64,000 nt of DNA from Stercorarius parasiticus (Eukaryota > Chordata > Aves > Charadriiformes > Stercorariidae), in contig VWZL01001979.1 in NCBI GenBank assembly GCA_013396915.1, positions 1,189,616 through 1,253,615 on the forward strand, given 5' to 3'. Below are positions 48,406 through 61,262 of the stretch, in pieces. Positions within the stretch are counted from its first letter, which is position 1; each line of letters begins with the position of its first letter. The position numbers and the translations under genes were made by a program. Under the pieces are notes generated by a model. It worked only from the letters and a program-made list of their open reading frames with translations, had not been told where the DNA came from and did no database searches.

Positions 48406-51400
48406 ATATACTATACTTACGTCCTGCAGTGCAAAAGTGCTTTACTTTTTAATATTTTACATGTTTCTATTTTAAAGAATCAGTTTGAAGAATTAGAATT
48501 ACTGCCTCATAGTTATGTTGTGGGTTATTCTTTTATCTTTAAAACTACGTCTAACAAGAGACTATTTGTGATTTGGGATTTGCTAAGTAGTTGCCTGTGA
48601 AAAACGAGTGGTTCCATGACATGTGAACTAGTACTGTTTCCAGGAGAGTTGAACTGTATCTATCACACAATTTCTCTGAAAGCTACTGTATTATCAGCTT
48701 CCATCTCATCAGACTGTATTTTAAATGCCTTCTTACAAATTTTCCACTAAGTACACCAGCAATTCCAGAGGTAATCTTTCAAAATCAACAGTTCTGCAAG
48801 ATTTTCTCTATTATCTGTATGGATGAAGATGAGTTTATCAGCATCCAAGCATCTTATCTATCTCCACAAGGTAAGCATTTTCAAGGGAAATGGAGGGTGA
48901 TATGCCGCTCATACATTACTCAATAGCCGACAGGCACCATTAAACTACCCCAAATGAGATCAGGCTTGCCATTCAGTATAAACAGTCAAGGTACACCAAA
49001 ACACCAGAAGGTATCCAGCTGATACCATGTTCTTTGTTGTGGGATTATTTTTCCCAAAAGTAAAAAAGAAAACAGTGGGTATTGATTTTCAGGATTATTT
49101 TTGCGCACTTTAGTTTAGAAGGCCTGCTCCAGTCTTATTGTATAACATACTGACAGTCTACAAACAGATGTATTTGCTTCAATTCTGAGTTTCAGGATAT
49201 TTAATTGTGGCCAGATTCTTTTGTTAGCATATAAGAAGGGTGGAGGTGCAACGTATCCATACTTTAGTTTTGTTTTAGGGTATTTTGATTTGCAGTATTT
49301 GAAAACAGCATAATGCTCAAAGACCTTAGATCAATGAAGAAAGAGCATCACAAAAAGTTTATGTAGAGCTGCTCCAATGTTGCTCCACAAAGCTTAGTAA
49401 CATGTTTCTCTGTGGAAAGTGGTATTAATGACTCCTGGTTCCACATGGATTTATGTCTTCTGTTTTGATTTCATTCCAGGAAGAACTAGCCCACACAGAA
49501 CTTTGCCATACATTGAGTATTCTTATGTATTTATATGTACTACAAACACTTATTATATGATATATGTAGATTTATACATTATGTGTATTTTCTTCACTTA
49601 TATGGATTCCCTGAGATATAAAACTGCATTAAGTTGCATTCCCTCAAGGTGCCATTAATAGGGTGTTTTTCTTCTGGCTGGTGCCTGGAAGCTTTTGGTA
49701 TTCATCACGCCAGATGTAGACATATACACCTTAAATACGTAAATTCCCTTTACAATCACTTGACACTTCTAGAGTGTAATTCGACATTAAGATGTGTACA
49801 AGATGTCAAAGAAATTTTTGATCATCACTTTAATTGTCAAATTTGATTGAAATTGGACAAGGTGTTCAACAGATATATGGCCCTGCCATAAAGAGAGGCA
49901 GAAATGCACGGATACCATCACAGAGGACAGCAGTTTCATCTGCTTAGGAACCAGAACAAAAAATTATTTAAAAATCCTGCTCAGTGAATATTATTTTACA
50001 ATTTTGTGATATTCTTATATTATATTTTATATATAGTCTTTGAATATCTGTGAATTCCTTTGTGAAGTTCAAAAATCTCTGGGTTTTGGTTAGATTGGAG
50101 CTGCATCTTACAAAATAATCAGGCTTGCACACAAAACTTTACCCTATAGCTCACAGGATGGAAATGAAGTCTTTGGGCTAATACAGAGAAACTACGCCCA
50201 GTGAAGAAGAGTTTATTCTCTTCTTTTTTTTTCATTTCTTATTATGCATCCAGCAAAACTTTACATTATAGTAATTTCAATGCCAGTTCCCCCATTTATT
50301 TGGAGGTTCCCTAAGTGAACTCTCAAGGATCCATTGAGTTGCTATTGAATATCAATTAGCTAGGGAAAGAGAAAGTGTATCTACTATTTGTGTTAGTGTT
50401 ACCAATTCTGTTATATTTTGATCTGTTGTATCAGAGCAGATTTGTTAGTAACCTCAGGAAAACATACACACTGTATCTTAAATGCCTTGCGTAGTGCTTT
50501 AAGCCTCTTGGTTAGTGTCTCAACCTACCGTTTGCCTGTCCTGAGTGTTTTCATATAGTTCCAACAACCCATTAAATCTTAGTGCTAATTCCAGAGCTCT
50601 GTTTCTTTCTCACAGTAGAACCCCTTTACCTGCACAGGTGTAGTACTGGTTTTGCTGAGTGTTATCCTAAGGCGAGTTCCTATGAGACTGATCTACTAAA
50701 AAAAAAAAGGATTTGTTTACTGTAATATGATATGTTACTGATTTTCTCAATGCAATGTAGTCTTAGTGCAGAAAAGCTAAGTAGTACTAGGGAAAGATCC
50801 TGGGAAGCTGAGCTGTGTCATTTCTGTTGCTAAATTAGCAGTGTCTAGAATGCTTTTGTCTAGTCTGCAAATTTGTGAGTTTAGTTTGGCTATTAGCATG
50901 TTACTATTCTGAATGAGTAGTTTGGATGCATCTGTTTATTAGCATTATTTTTGTTGTGTTGGTTGGCTTTAGTGCTAGTTAGCATCAGTGCTAGTTAGCT
51001 TCTGTGTAAGGGAACATGGCTCAGCACGTTTAATTTAGTAGCATAGACATACACTGTGCATCTATGCAAAGAGTGAGTTAAAGCCATCTGTTCTCCTTGA
51101 CCCTTCTCCCCAAATGCATACTACTGGATGCATATTTTTCATCAACCATTTTAGAAAGCAGCCTGAACTCAGACTGCTTATAAATTATGGAAAGATATGC
51201 TGTCACACCTTGAAAAGAATTTTCAGAACAGGGTATTTATCTGCTTGACAATGTCCAGGCAACTGGTTTTGAACCAAGATGTTATTGAAGAAAGGAAAGT
51301 ATTATAAGTATTTTTGCATTTAATTTCCACTGATGGCTAGGTAGCTCAAAATTTACAGTACTAAGATAGTGATCTAGGCATTTCATCCAAGAGTGGAATT

Positions 51401-54400
51401 CAAAATACATTGGTATGTGGGTAGGGTCCCCCCAAAATGCTTGAAGAATGCAATCCTACAATGACAACTCCAGAGCCACTATGCTGAAGAAGAATTGCGT
51501 TGGCTAATCAAATAAAATGTAATTAAATGAAATGTAGGTATATTTAAAATACCATCTCTCTGCAGGACTTCCATGCCCAAAACTCACTCCTTGCATAGGT
51601 GCACAGGTTTCTTTACTTGACAGATTTCAATCCTGATCTTCCGATCTTGAGTTCTCCAGTAGCTCTTGCTTCATAATGCATATGGTAGGAAAACGTAGGA
51701 GAGGCTGGTCCTCTTTTTTTTTTGCACGTGTTTTTATCCAGTAGATCAGTTGTTTTCACACTTTCTCTGAATGTAGATGTTTTGATGTTATTTGTTTGTC
51801 ATAGCACACAGTATGCTTGAAGCAATAGTGAACCTTCTTTTCTATGAAACCCAACTGTGCCAGTATGTGCTTTCCATATTATTTATTATTCTCATGTAGA
51901 AATACATTTCTATGGAATCAGAAGGTTTGCTCTAAGGGCAATTATTATATTTCCCTCAGCTCTGAACTGTGCTTTCAAATTTCTACCAAATAATCTTCTA
52001 TTGAACCTTGCTATTATATTATGCTCAAAAATTACCATCTATATGGATACTTATTTTACTCAAAGTGTAGTCTTACCTAGAAAGACCTAAATTTTTTTAA
52101 CATCCCAGCCAAAGCTATGAGAATAAAACATAATGAGATCTATCCTCATCTGTTTTGTGGAAAAAAAAATATTTTTCCTACTAGAAATCCCTTGTTCCTG
52201 TAACTTCCGAGACTTTAATATTCATGACAAAACTAGTGTAAATTTTTAATTTGTTAGATTGGAAGAAAAAATAAAATCTTCAAAGGCAACAGATTGGGGG
52301 TTTTTTGTTTGCCTTTTTTTAGTAGACATAATATATTTTCTGAGAGCGGTTTATCTGAAGCCATGTTTAACTTCTTTTTTCTTCCCTCTAGTTTCTCATC
52401 CAAGTAAATAAACATAGCAACACCAACAATGAAGCTTTCCATAATAATGGAGCAGTAAAGCTCCATTTAAGTCACACACAGAATTAAGGAAAATAATGTG
52501 TAATATATATAATCCCCTATGGAAGGAATTTCATAGGATGTGACAAGAGATGTATGAATGTTGCTAATATTGATCTATTCTTTTCAAGTAGTTGCTAAGA
52601 AAATATACACATTCCAACATGGATTAATTCTTTTTTATTATTGACACAGAAGCTGAATTCACAGGCAGTCTACAATAGGACAAAATATTATCATGAATTT
52701 GCGGCCAGCAAAGGGTGATTGCAGCTAGCAGCTACTCATATCCTGAAAGTGAGATAATTGGCCCTAAATGTGCTGAATTACTGTGAATAAGCACCTGGGC
52801 AAAGCTGCTAGCCGGGTACAAAAAGCAGTCCTGTGCAAACACTTGTGTAGAACTGAAACTTGTGTAAAGTATGTCAGGTTGGTTTTATCTTTAAAGTGGA
52901 TTGTTTAATAGAGATCAGGACATAGGAATAAATGCTGAGAATATATTGATTTTTAGTTCTAACTTTTCATGTGGTTTTGCCATGGTGAATATTCTTTATG
53001 TCCTTCCCTGCTGTTATGGAAGAATAGTCTTTTTCTTTTCAATATGGTACAAAATTACTTTGATGTTCTTCTTTGTACTGTTAACTTAAAGGACCTTGTA
53101 TTTCTTCATAGATCTCTGTTACCTGAATTTTGCCATCTAATGTTGAAATCCACAAGCATAGGAAAAAAACCTGAAATACAGGTTTTGATTACTATGGAAT
53201 TTGTAGTGGTGCCTAGTACCAAAGGAAGTTTACATCTTTTATGCATAATAATGGTGAGAATATTAACACACAGTACATAACAGTAATAGAAGTAATACAT
53301 TGGGGTTTATTGGAACAATGGGTTAGATATATCGCAGCAGAAACGTCACTGGTGTTCATCTTATACTCAGACTGATGAAAGTCAGTGACTCTCTTCTATA
53401 TCCAAAGTATTGCACATAAGAAAGTAATCATTTTGGTTTTTATCAGAATATTCTGTAATTTGATATATATATTTTCAATTAATTTATGTTGACTGTCATG
53501 GATTTCAGTAACAATAGAGTCAACAGTTAGTGGTGAAAACCAGCAATATAGCTTAGAGTGCTTGCAGTTTCACAGTTTTGATTCAGTCATCCATATTTAT
53601 TCTTATACGTGCTGAATCAAAGACTTCTTTTTTATGTCACCCACTTTCCTCTCCATTCTGGACGCTGAAAAAAAACCCAACGGATAATGCAGAGTATGTG
53701 TATGCGCAAAGCACAGGTTGATCTGCATTTATGTAGAGATAGTCCTGAAAACATTTCATAATTTCAACAGTAATAACATGATAATTCATCAGGATCATGA
53801 AATAACAGATTTATTTGGTATGTTTTGTGAGATAATTCATGTGGTGAAAGTTGAAACAGCACAGTTTTTTAGTGATACACACTTTCAAAAAAGCTTTCAT
53901 GAATAAAAATGTGAACAGGTGGACTCCCTCGGAGATATAGGAAAAGTTCCCTTTTCTGCCTCAGAAAATTAAACTTCATATTTCCCATGAGAATGTTCTA
54001 GCCAGCAAATGATACAGTTGCTAGTCCTTCTTTTGAACTAGAGAAATTCAATTTGAGATTCACTAAGAAAACAGCTTTGTAGTCTCCTGGTTAAGAGAGT
54101 ACTCTACTCTAAGCTCTTCAATTCAACACACTGTTCCCAGGGTTATTTTTAATTAAGAACAAACATATTGGATGAAATTTATTTCTGTTACTATGTTATT
54201 GGTTAATGTAAGTGACATAGTTTTACTTATACCTCACTAAACTTTTCACTTGAGAACAATGTAAAATTAAGTTGCTCTCCCTTCCATTGCACCACAAAGA
54301 ATTTATTAAGATTTGGTTTACTTGTGTTTATCTGAACTTTAATTTTCAAACTGTACTCTAACTGATATGCAATGTAGCCTGTGCCCTTCTTCCTCCACCA

Positions 54401-55744
54401 TTCTCATCAAATAATCACCATGTAATATGATAATTCTATAGAGATATAGAAAGGATCATTATCAGAATATCTTGCCATCACGTCAGCCTTCATATATAAA
54501 AGAGAATAGATAATGTTTTTTACAAGGAAACCAGGGACTAGCAACAAATTTCTTATGTCTGCATCCATATTATGCTATTTTTTATTTACTTCTACTTGCA
54601 ATAGTCTCTTCTTTCACAGTAATTTTCAAAGGAAAACACAAATTTTTGTTCTCCAGTAAATATTGACACACTTTCACAGGATTTGTTGTAGGAATAAATT
54701 TCTGACATACATGTGATACTACATATTCTCCAGATAAGAACAAAATCAGATCTACATATTCAGATATTGAAGAATTTATATTGCAGTGCTTCTGCTTATC
54801 CCGTCAGGCCAAAGAAGGGAAATGAATATTTGAAAATTAGTTTACGATTATCACACAGAGATGGGTGACTTAACCAGAACTCTTTCATCCTTACCAGGTA
54901 TGACTACCAATATGTGGTATTTCCTTTATGCCTGTCTGCTTGCATTTTTAAATTATAATGATTTCTAGCTTTAAACTGGATTATTTAACTTTTTGTCACT
55001 TAGCAACATTATTTAACTTTCTCCATAAAAAAAAAAAAAATAATAATTGTGCGTTGCTTTGATTTTATTTCCATTTGTTTTTTCTCTGGATGATTCTGGA
55101 TGATATTTTGGATGTCACAATTTTGGAATGTAAATCTGGAATTGAGAATTACATCCAGTTCTACCAAGCCGCAGTTCATATATCTTTACCAAAGGAAAAC
55201 CCAAACAGAAAAAAATAATTAAAATTGCAAGATATTAACATATGCTAGTATAAAAATGTGGTCAAAATGAACAGAATAGTACGTCTACTTGTATGTAGTT
55301 GCCTGTGTCATCTCCCAATAGGATCACTATTCAGAATGTAAAACATTTTTTGCTACATAAACACCACAAACATGTATCTGTCTCCACCAATGTTATCCAT
55401 AAAAATGATAATTAAGATATCTGGTGGCTCTCTATTTTTAATGTGAATTGTTTCAAAACACCTATAGAACACATTAATTTTGCATTTGTCATTAAGTATT
55501 AAGAATGCAGGAATGACTGTATTAAGATTTTAAGTATCCTGCCTGATCATAAAGGATGATTTTGAAGATTGTGTAGGGGCTGTAACAACAACATAAGCAT
55601 ATATATATTGTTTTCCCCATCCTCAGGTTATTTCATGTTACTATGCTATCCTCAAACTACTGTAGTGAATTTTTTTGAGCTCCAGGTGATTTCTATCTAT
55701 TTAATAATACAAAATATATTCTTTTCCAATTTTTTCCCAGTCTC
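48406..55744. other. AT-rich non-coding DNA
   Basis: No gene was recognised in about 7.3 kb. A poly(A) run lies at 55028-55040. The segment 52690-52850 is repeat-free, of mixed composition, with a GATAATTGG word, and could be conserved non-coding sequence (impression only). Confidence 0.55.
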
Positions 55745-56125
55745 CCATTTAATGCTTATAAACATTGTCCGTCCACAATGTCCTTCAGCAGTAAGTTTTA
55801 GAGGTCTATTACCTATTGCATGAAGGAATATTTTTTCTTTTCTCTTTTTTTAATTTTTAAGAGTTTTTTTTGTTTGTTTGTTTTTTTTTTCTTTTTTAAG
55901 GAGGGAAAGTGTTTGATTTTTGAAACCAGCCTCTAGCTATTTCCATTTGGCAACCCCTACCTCTTATGGTAAAAAAAATAGGGAACACTGATCCCTGTTC
56001 AGTTTCTCTATGCTCCTTTTGATTTTGTACATCTCTGTCATATTTCCCTCTCAGTAGTCACCACGATGAAGAGACCTAGGCTATTCATCTGTTCACTGTA
56101 CAAAAGCTGTTCTATAGGAAAAGAA
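55745..56125 (-). mobile_element. ancient CR1/L3-like LINE fragment, antisense
   Basis: On the plus strand it keeps the order seen in old amniote CR1/L3 3' parts: 'gtaagttttagaggtctatt', 'tgcatgaaggaatatttttt', 'catctctgtcatatttccc', 'gaagagacctaggct', 'aaaagctgttctata'. A T-rich (TTTG/TTTC) tract is inserted or expanded at 55832-55896. The divergence is high, so it is much older than the other CR1 pieces. Confidence 0.6.
55832..55896 (+). repeat. T-rich low-complexity tract
   Basis: Runs of T with interspersed C and G, including TTTGTTTGTTTG, within the ancient CR1. A second such tract lies at 56166-56208. Confidence 0.85.
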
Positions 56126-56165
56126 AAAAAAAGAGGTTGTAGAAGATAGCAATATCCTCCTCCTC

Positions 56166-56208
56166 TTTTTTTTGTTTTCTTTTTCTTTTTTCTTTTTTTT
56201 TTTTCTTC
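56166..56208 (+). repeat. T-rich low-complexity tract
   Basis: An almost pure pyrimidine run. Its opposite strand yields a Lys-rich reading frame, which is not a gene. Confidence 0.9.
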
Positions 56209-59200
56209 AGCTAGGATAATTTTCAAGCATGGAGATCTATCTTCTTCAGATCAACTTTAGGACAACAGTTAAAGAAATTCTTCCTCCGAGGGTTCACTGT
56301 GGAGAAATGGAGGATAAAAAATTGAGGGAGAAATTGAAGTTGAAATATTTGTATATACAATATTTAGCTAAAGCAAATGCAGTGAAAAATCTTCATTCTG
56401 CTCTTTTGAAAAGAATTAATTCTTTCTTGGTGATTAAAAGTAACTTGTATGTGAGAAGGCATTAACTTACCAGAACAAGAATGCAGAAGCCAAAGATGAA
56501 AGCTTAAAATTGTCCCTCTAGTGGAAATCACACGGACGTTCCTATTAAATAAATAAGACTGTTCCTATTTTTTCATCCATAGCAGCTATATTTCCTTTTT
56601 TGCTGGAATTTTTTGAATAAAATATTTAGAATCCTCCTAAATTCCAGGGCATTTTTAACTTGCTTGGACCTTCAAGAATACCTAATCAAACTAGTTGCAA
56701 TAAGAATTTTGCTAACTGATTATTCCTTACTGTTATTTCATCCCTTATATAGGGTCATAAGACATTCGTATTCAAATTTCTTCCAATACCTAGGGCACGC
56801 AACATACATCTAAACACACTTTGCTACTGATAAGGTTAGATCCTAACTGCTGTAAGTGGTTTTAGCAGCTGTCAGTGATATAATACAAAATGTCAAAGAC
56901 TTGCAGGATGACAGACATGATGTTCTTCATAAAATCATCCCCAAATGAATATCTAATTCTTTATATTTATCTCTTTTCCCAAGGCACATACAGCTTTCTG
57001 ATACTAGCAAGCTTATATGTAAAACCTGTGCATTTTTTGCTTTGTCTACAAACAGGTCAAGTTGGACACTGGTAAGTCGCATGAAGGGAACTGGTGGTGT
57101 TCCACATGAGTGTTTTAAACACTCTTCCTTTTTGAAGATTCCAGAAGAGGTAGGTAGGGAGATTTTCTGTCTTTTGGCCTGACTAATAAGTGGAAAAAAA
57201 GGAACCTTATTTTCAAAGCTGATGTTCCACTTGTTTCCATGGTAACCAGAACATTCACTTACATCAAGGTTTCTATTTTGTTATCTTTTAAAATACATTT
57301 TTATTGTTAGTATTTTTTTTCAATGTTTTGACTTAAAAGTGATAAATTGTAACATTTACTGAATTATATGTTGGGTGTCTCAAGGGACCAACTTGTAAAG
57401 AACATTTATTTAATTGCATGGGAGTAGTTTAGTCACGTAACAAGAGGTGGGGGGAAAGAAAAGAAGGTTTGATTTCCTGAAAAAAGCAGCTCTACAATAA
57501 TTGTAATCTAGTTAAACCATTCATACTAGTAGTCCTGTGCCTGCTGTGCATCAGAATTAGAACATTTGATCAAAAGGTCAAACACATCATCATGCTATTA
57601 TTGGCAAATGGGTCCTGGGGAAAAATATGGCTCCCAGTCTTCATATGTGCAAAGGATCAGACAATGTTATCTTGTGTTGTTAGGAACACAAAACTGTCAC
57701 CAACTTTTAATATAGTGCAATTTTTTTTTCCTATTTGTTTCTTAGTATGTTTTGTGATGTCTAATATTGAATTTTGAAAGTCTGAATTACTAGAGAAATG
57801 CCTTTTTTATCTTTACCATCTTTACCAGATGATGGAGTTTGAGAATAATCCGGATGACATTTTTCTTGACTATCATCCCAGATTTTTTAGGACATACATT
57901 GATATCTATCACATAAGGGGGAATAGGAGGACTGCAAAGGATGTTATCCTTTGTGTGAGAGAAGGCTGATGTGAATTTCAGGACTAATTCAGAGGCAATG
58001 GCAGCAAATCCCAGCAGAGACAGAGACTTCATTTGTTGCAGATTTACTTTACCAGTTCCTGTAAAGCATGACTCCCATCTTTGATGTTTCCTGACTATAC
58101 TAGGTTTTCCTCTATCTACATGATATCTTTTATGAGTATTTTATGTGGGTGTGTTCCCTCTCATTCTGCAGGGAGCCAAATGTTAAAAGGAATTTTGATA
58201 TCCTATGACATATTGGTACTTTGGGCATTCAAGTCAGATATTGCAATGCTAAATTTTAATTAATTTCTGAGTATAGCTTAGAGTTTCTTCGTATAATCAC
58301 TACTGGTTTACTCAGCGATAAACAGCAGGAACACGCAGAAACTATTTATTAGGAAAGTATAAATCCCCCTGATATCCAGTGGATCCAGTGATATGCAAAA
58401 CCAAGCATCCATTTTTTTCTTGGTATTAGGTTGTTCCTACATCACTCAAAAACCACTTTATTTCTCTTAAAATGTAACTGAATATAGGTTTCAAATCTCC
58501 TTTACATGGAAGCCAGATACAGGTGGCTCCTACATGCAAGCTGTGCAGCCAATCAGGTCAGTCACTACCCTCTTCCTCACAAAATATATGCTATGATAAC
58601 TGCTTTTCTTATTTACGCTTAATAAGCCAGTATTCAGCTGTCTCAGGAAACTCATGTTTCCTGTTTAAAAAACAATATTTTTTAAATGGTTATGTCAGTG
58701 TTTGCACTACAAAGCTTTATTATTATTTTTATAATTTTGAATTCAGGCCAGACATTACTACCAGGTCATGTCTGTGATGATATTATGATTGCTGAGGAGA
58801 CCTTCAATTTAGAAACACGCAACTTGCTTGAAAGTTGGGCTGTCAGCTTTTACATTTGGCTTATCAGCTCCTGGGCCAGGAAGCTTGCTTGGGCCACAGA
58901 ATCCTCTCTATCTATGTACGCATGTGTACTCAGTTGTGTATATGACAATATATATATGGATATATTTACCTGGTAGATGTAAAGTTGTTTTGCTGTTGAA
59001 TAATTAAAACCAATCTTGCTTCTAAACTTCAGACATGAAACCCATCCAACAGTCAATAAGAAAGGTAAATTGTTAAAATATTGTTTGAGAATAAGGAAAC
59101 TTATAATGGCTACAAATGGGATGTCATGTAGAAACAGGGACTTGGCAGTTCTACTTGAGTTTACTTACCAGTTTTTCTATCCAAAATTCTTCACCTTCAT

Positions 59201-60550
59201 TCATTAAATTGGTTGTTTTACTGAGCATTAAATATATAAATTAATGAAATAAATAAATAAATGTTGAAATGTGGAGAATTTATCATTAAAATAACAGAAA
59301 GCCAGAAAGATTAGCATCATTTTCTCTAGCAGTTGCTGGCTTCTTTTTCAACTAATCAGTAGTTCCACTTTTTCTGTATCAGGCTACACAGTTTTTCATA
59401 GCCTGAGAGTCCTACATTCGTTATCAATTTTAACCACTACACAGCTTCAAAGGTTCCTATGAGGCAAATTGGCAACATTATTTTAATTGATTGACTTACC
59501 TAATAGTTTAATCATTCATTACCTGTCAGCTTCTGAAGTTTAAATGAATTAATAATTTTTAAGCATTTTTACTGTCTTTGTTTCTTCAACATCAGGTATT
59601 TCTGTAAATATATTCCCTTATTTTGCTATTCAAGACTTTTAAATTCTGTTTGTAACTCCTAGCATTTAGTCTGCATAGTGAAGAGGGTCGATAATGTTCC
59701 AATAACAATGTAAGTCAGTCACAGAAGGGAGCTCTTTATGAGTTCTAGTTATTGCATCTTAAATATATTGCTTAATGAAAAAAAAAAACAAAACCAAATT
59801 TATGACTGAAAGGAAAGAGGGAAAAAAAGTAGAAGAAGGGGAAATATAGGAGGTGAACAGCATAATGACATGGTAAATGATAAAACCAGAAAGGGATAGC
59901 CAAACTGAACACATGAATAAATATGAACGCTGGGATAAGATCAGAAATAAAAACCAAAACAAACAAAAAACTCTAAGCCAACACCTTGAAATGTTGATCA
60001 TCCCTTTTCACACCAAAGTTTTCCTTCCATTGGTAGGCATGTTTTGAAAGAATTAATACAGTGTATATAGTATACCATCAGATGAAAATCTAAGGGAATT
60101 TAATTGTAAGCTGCATTCCCTGTTGGATGGGAATGATAATTAATCAACCTTGTAGAAACTAGCACATTAAGGAGCAAACTCTACATAGGATAGGTAGAAA
60201 GAAATATTGAGAGCTAACAAAAGAATTATACACCCCAACTGAATATTCTGGTGTGTTTTTTTTAATTAACCTAATAAATGCAAATAAAAAATTAAACTAA
60301 TTAGGCAACATTCCTGCATTTTTAACTTACAAAGAATAAAAAGTTATGGTACAAAACCAAAGTGACTTCCACCAGAAAAGATGTGAAGATGCATATACTT
60401 ATTGTTGCAGAAAATGCTGTTCCCCACTGTGAAACAGTGGGTCAGCTAATAAGAGAATGGGTTAAGACACATTGTATGAAGACTGCTTTTGTGACTTCAC
60501 TCCAAGAGATCATATATAATCAAGTAGGTTTTTTCAAGTCGTAGACATCG
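56209..60550. other. AT-rich non-coding DNA
   Basis: No gene was recognised. The minus-strand frame 57790-58032 (80 codons) begins with a hydrophobic stretch (SLSLLGFAAIA) but shows no family. Confidence 0.5.
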
Positions 60551-61262
60551 GGGGCTGTCCCACAAGACTGGAAGAAGGCTGATGTCACCCCCATCTACAA
60601 GAAGGGCTTAAAGGAGGATGAAGGAAGTTATAGGCCCATCAGCCTTACTTCAGGCCCTGGGAAAGTTATGGAATGAATCCTTCTGGGGGCTATCACAAAT
60701 CAAATGAAGCACATGATGGGAAAAGCCAGCATGGATTCACCAAGGGCAAATCGTGCTTTAGAAACCCAATCGTCTTTTACGACAAAGTAACCTGCTTGGT
60801 TGATGAGGGCCGAGCAGTGGACATTGTCTACCTGGATTTCTTCAAGGTTTTCAACTGGAAAGCCTGCCATATAAGGAAAAGCTGAGAGACCTGTGTTTGT
60901 TCAGCCTTGAGAAAAGAAGGCTTAGGGGAGACCTTATAACCATGTTCCAGTATTTAAAGGGTGGCTACAAAGAAGACGGAGACTCCCTTTTAACAAGGAG
61001 TCACATGGAAGATGAGGGACAATAGGTACAAGTTACTCCTGGGGAGATTATGATTGGACACAAAAGGAAAATTTTACACAATAAAAACAATCTGCCATTG
61101 GAATAATCTCCCCAGGGCAGCAATGTATTTCCCACCATTGGGCACTTTTAAGATTGACCTGGACAGGGTTCTGGGCAACCTTTTCTAGAACATGCTTTTG
61201 CCAAGAAAGTGTGGACCAGATGATCCTTGAGATCTGTTCCAGCCTGGTATTCTATGATTATG
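60551..61262 (+). mobile_element. CR1 LINE, sense, RT half deleted
   Basis: Starts with the sequence encoding 'VPQDWKKADVTPIYKKG', then 'YRPISL', 'SQHGFTKGKSC' and 'YLDFFKVFN', the RT palm block A with its second acidic residue changed to Asn. At about 60857 the frame jumps directly to the ORF2 C-terminus ('LRDLCLFSLEKRR'-like, then 'WNNLPRAA'). The YxDD active site and thumb are therefore missing. The 3' end 'agatgatccttgagatc' and a minimal ATTCTATG tail close it at 61262. Frameshifts are present; it is inactive. Confidence 0.88.

Noticed and set aside
56038..56226. Lys-rich minus-strand frame
   Set aside because: Encoded by the T-rich low-complexity tract.
60424..60442. Perfect 8-bp hairpin CCCACTGT/ACAGTGGG with a 3-base loop
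   Set aside because: Too short to mean anything in 64 kb, and no T-run or other context.
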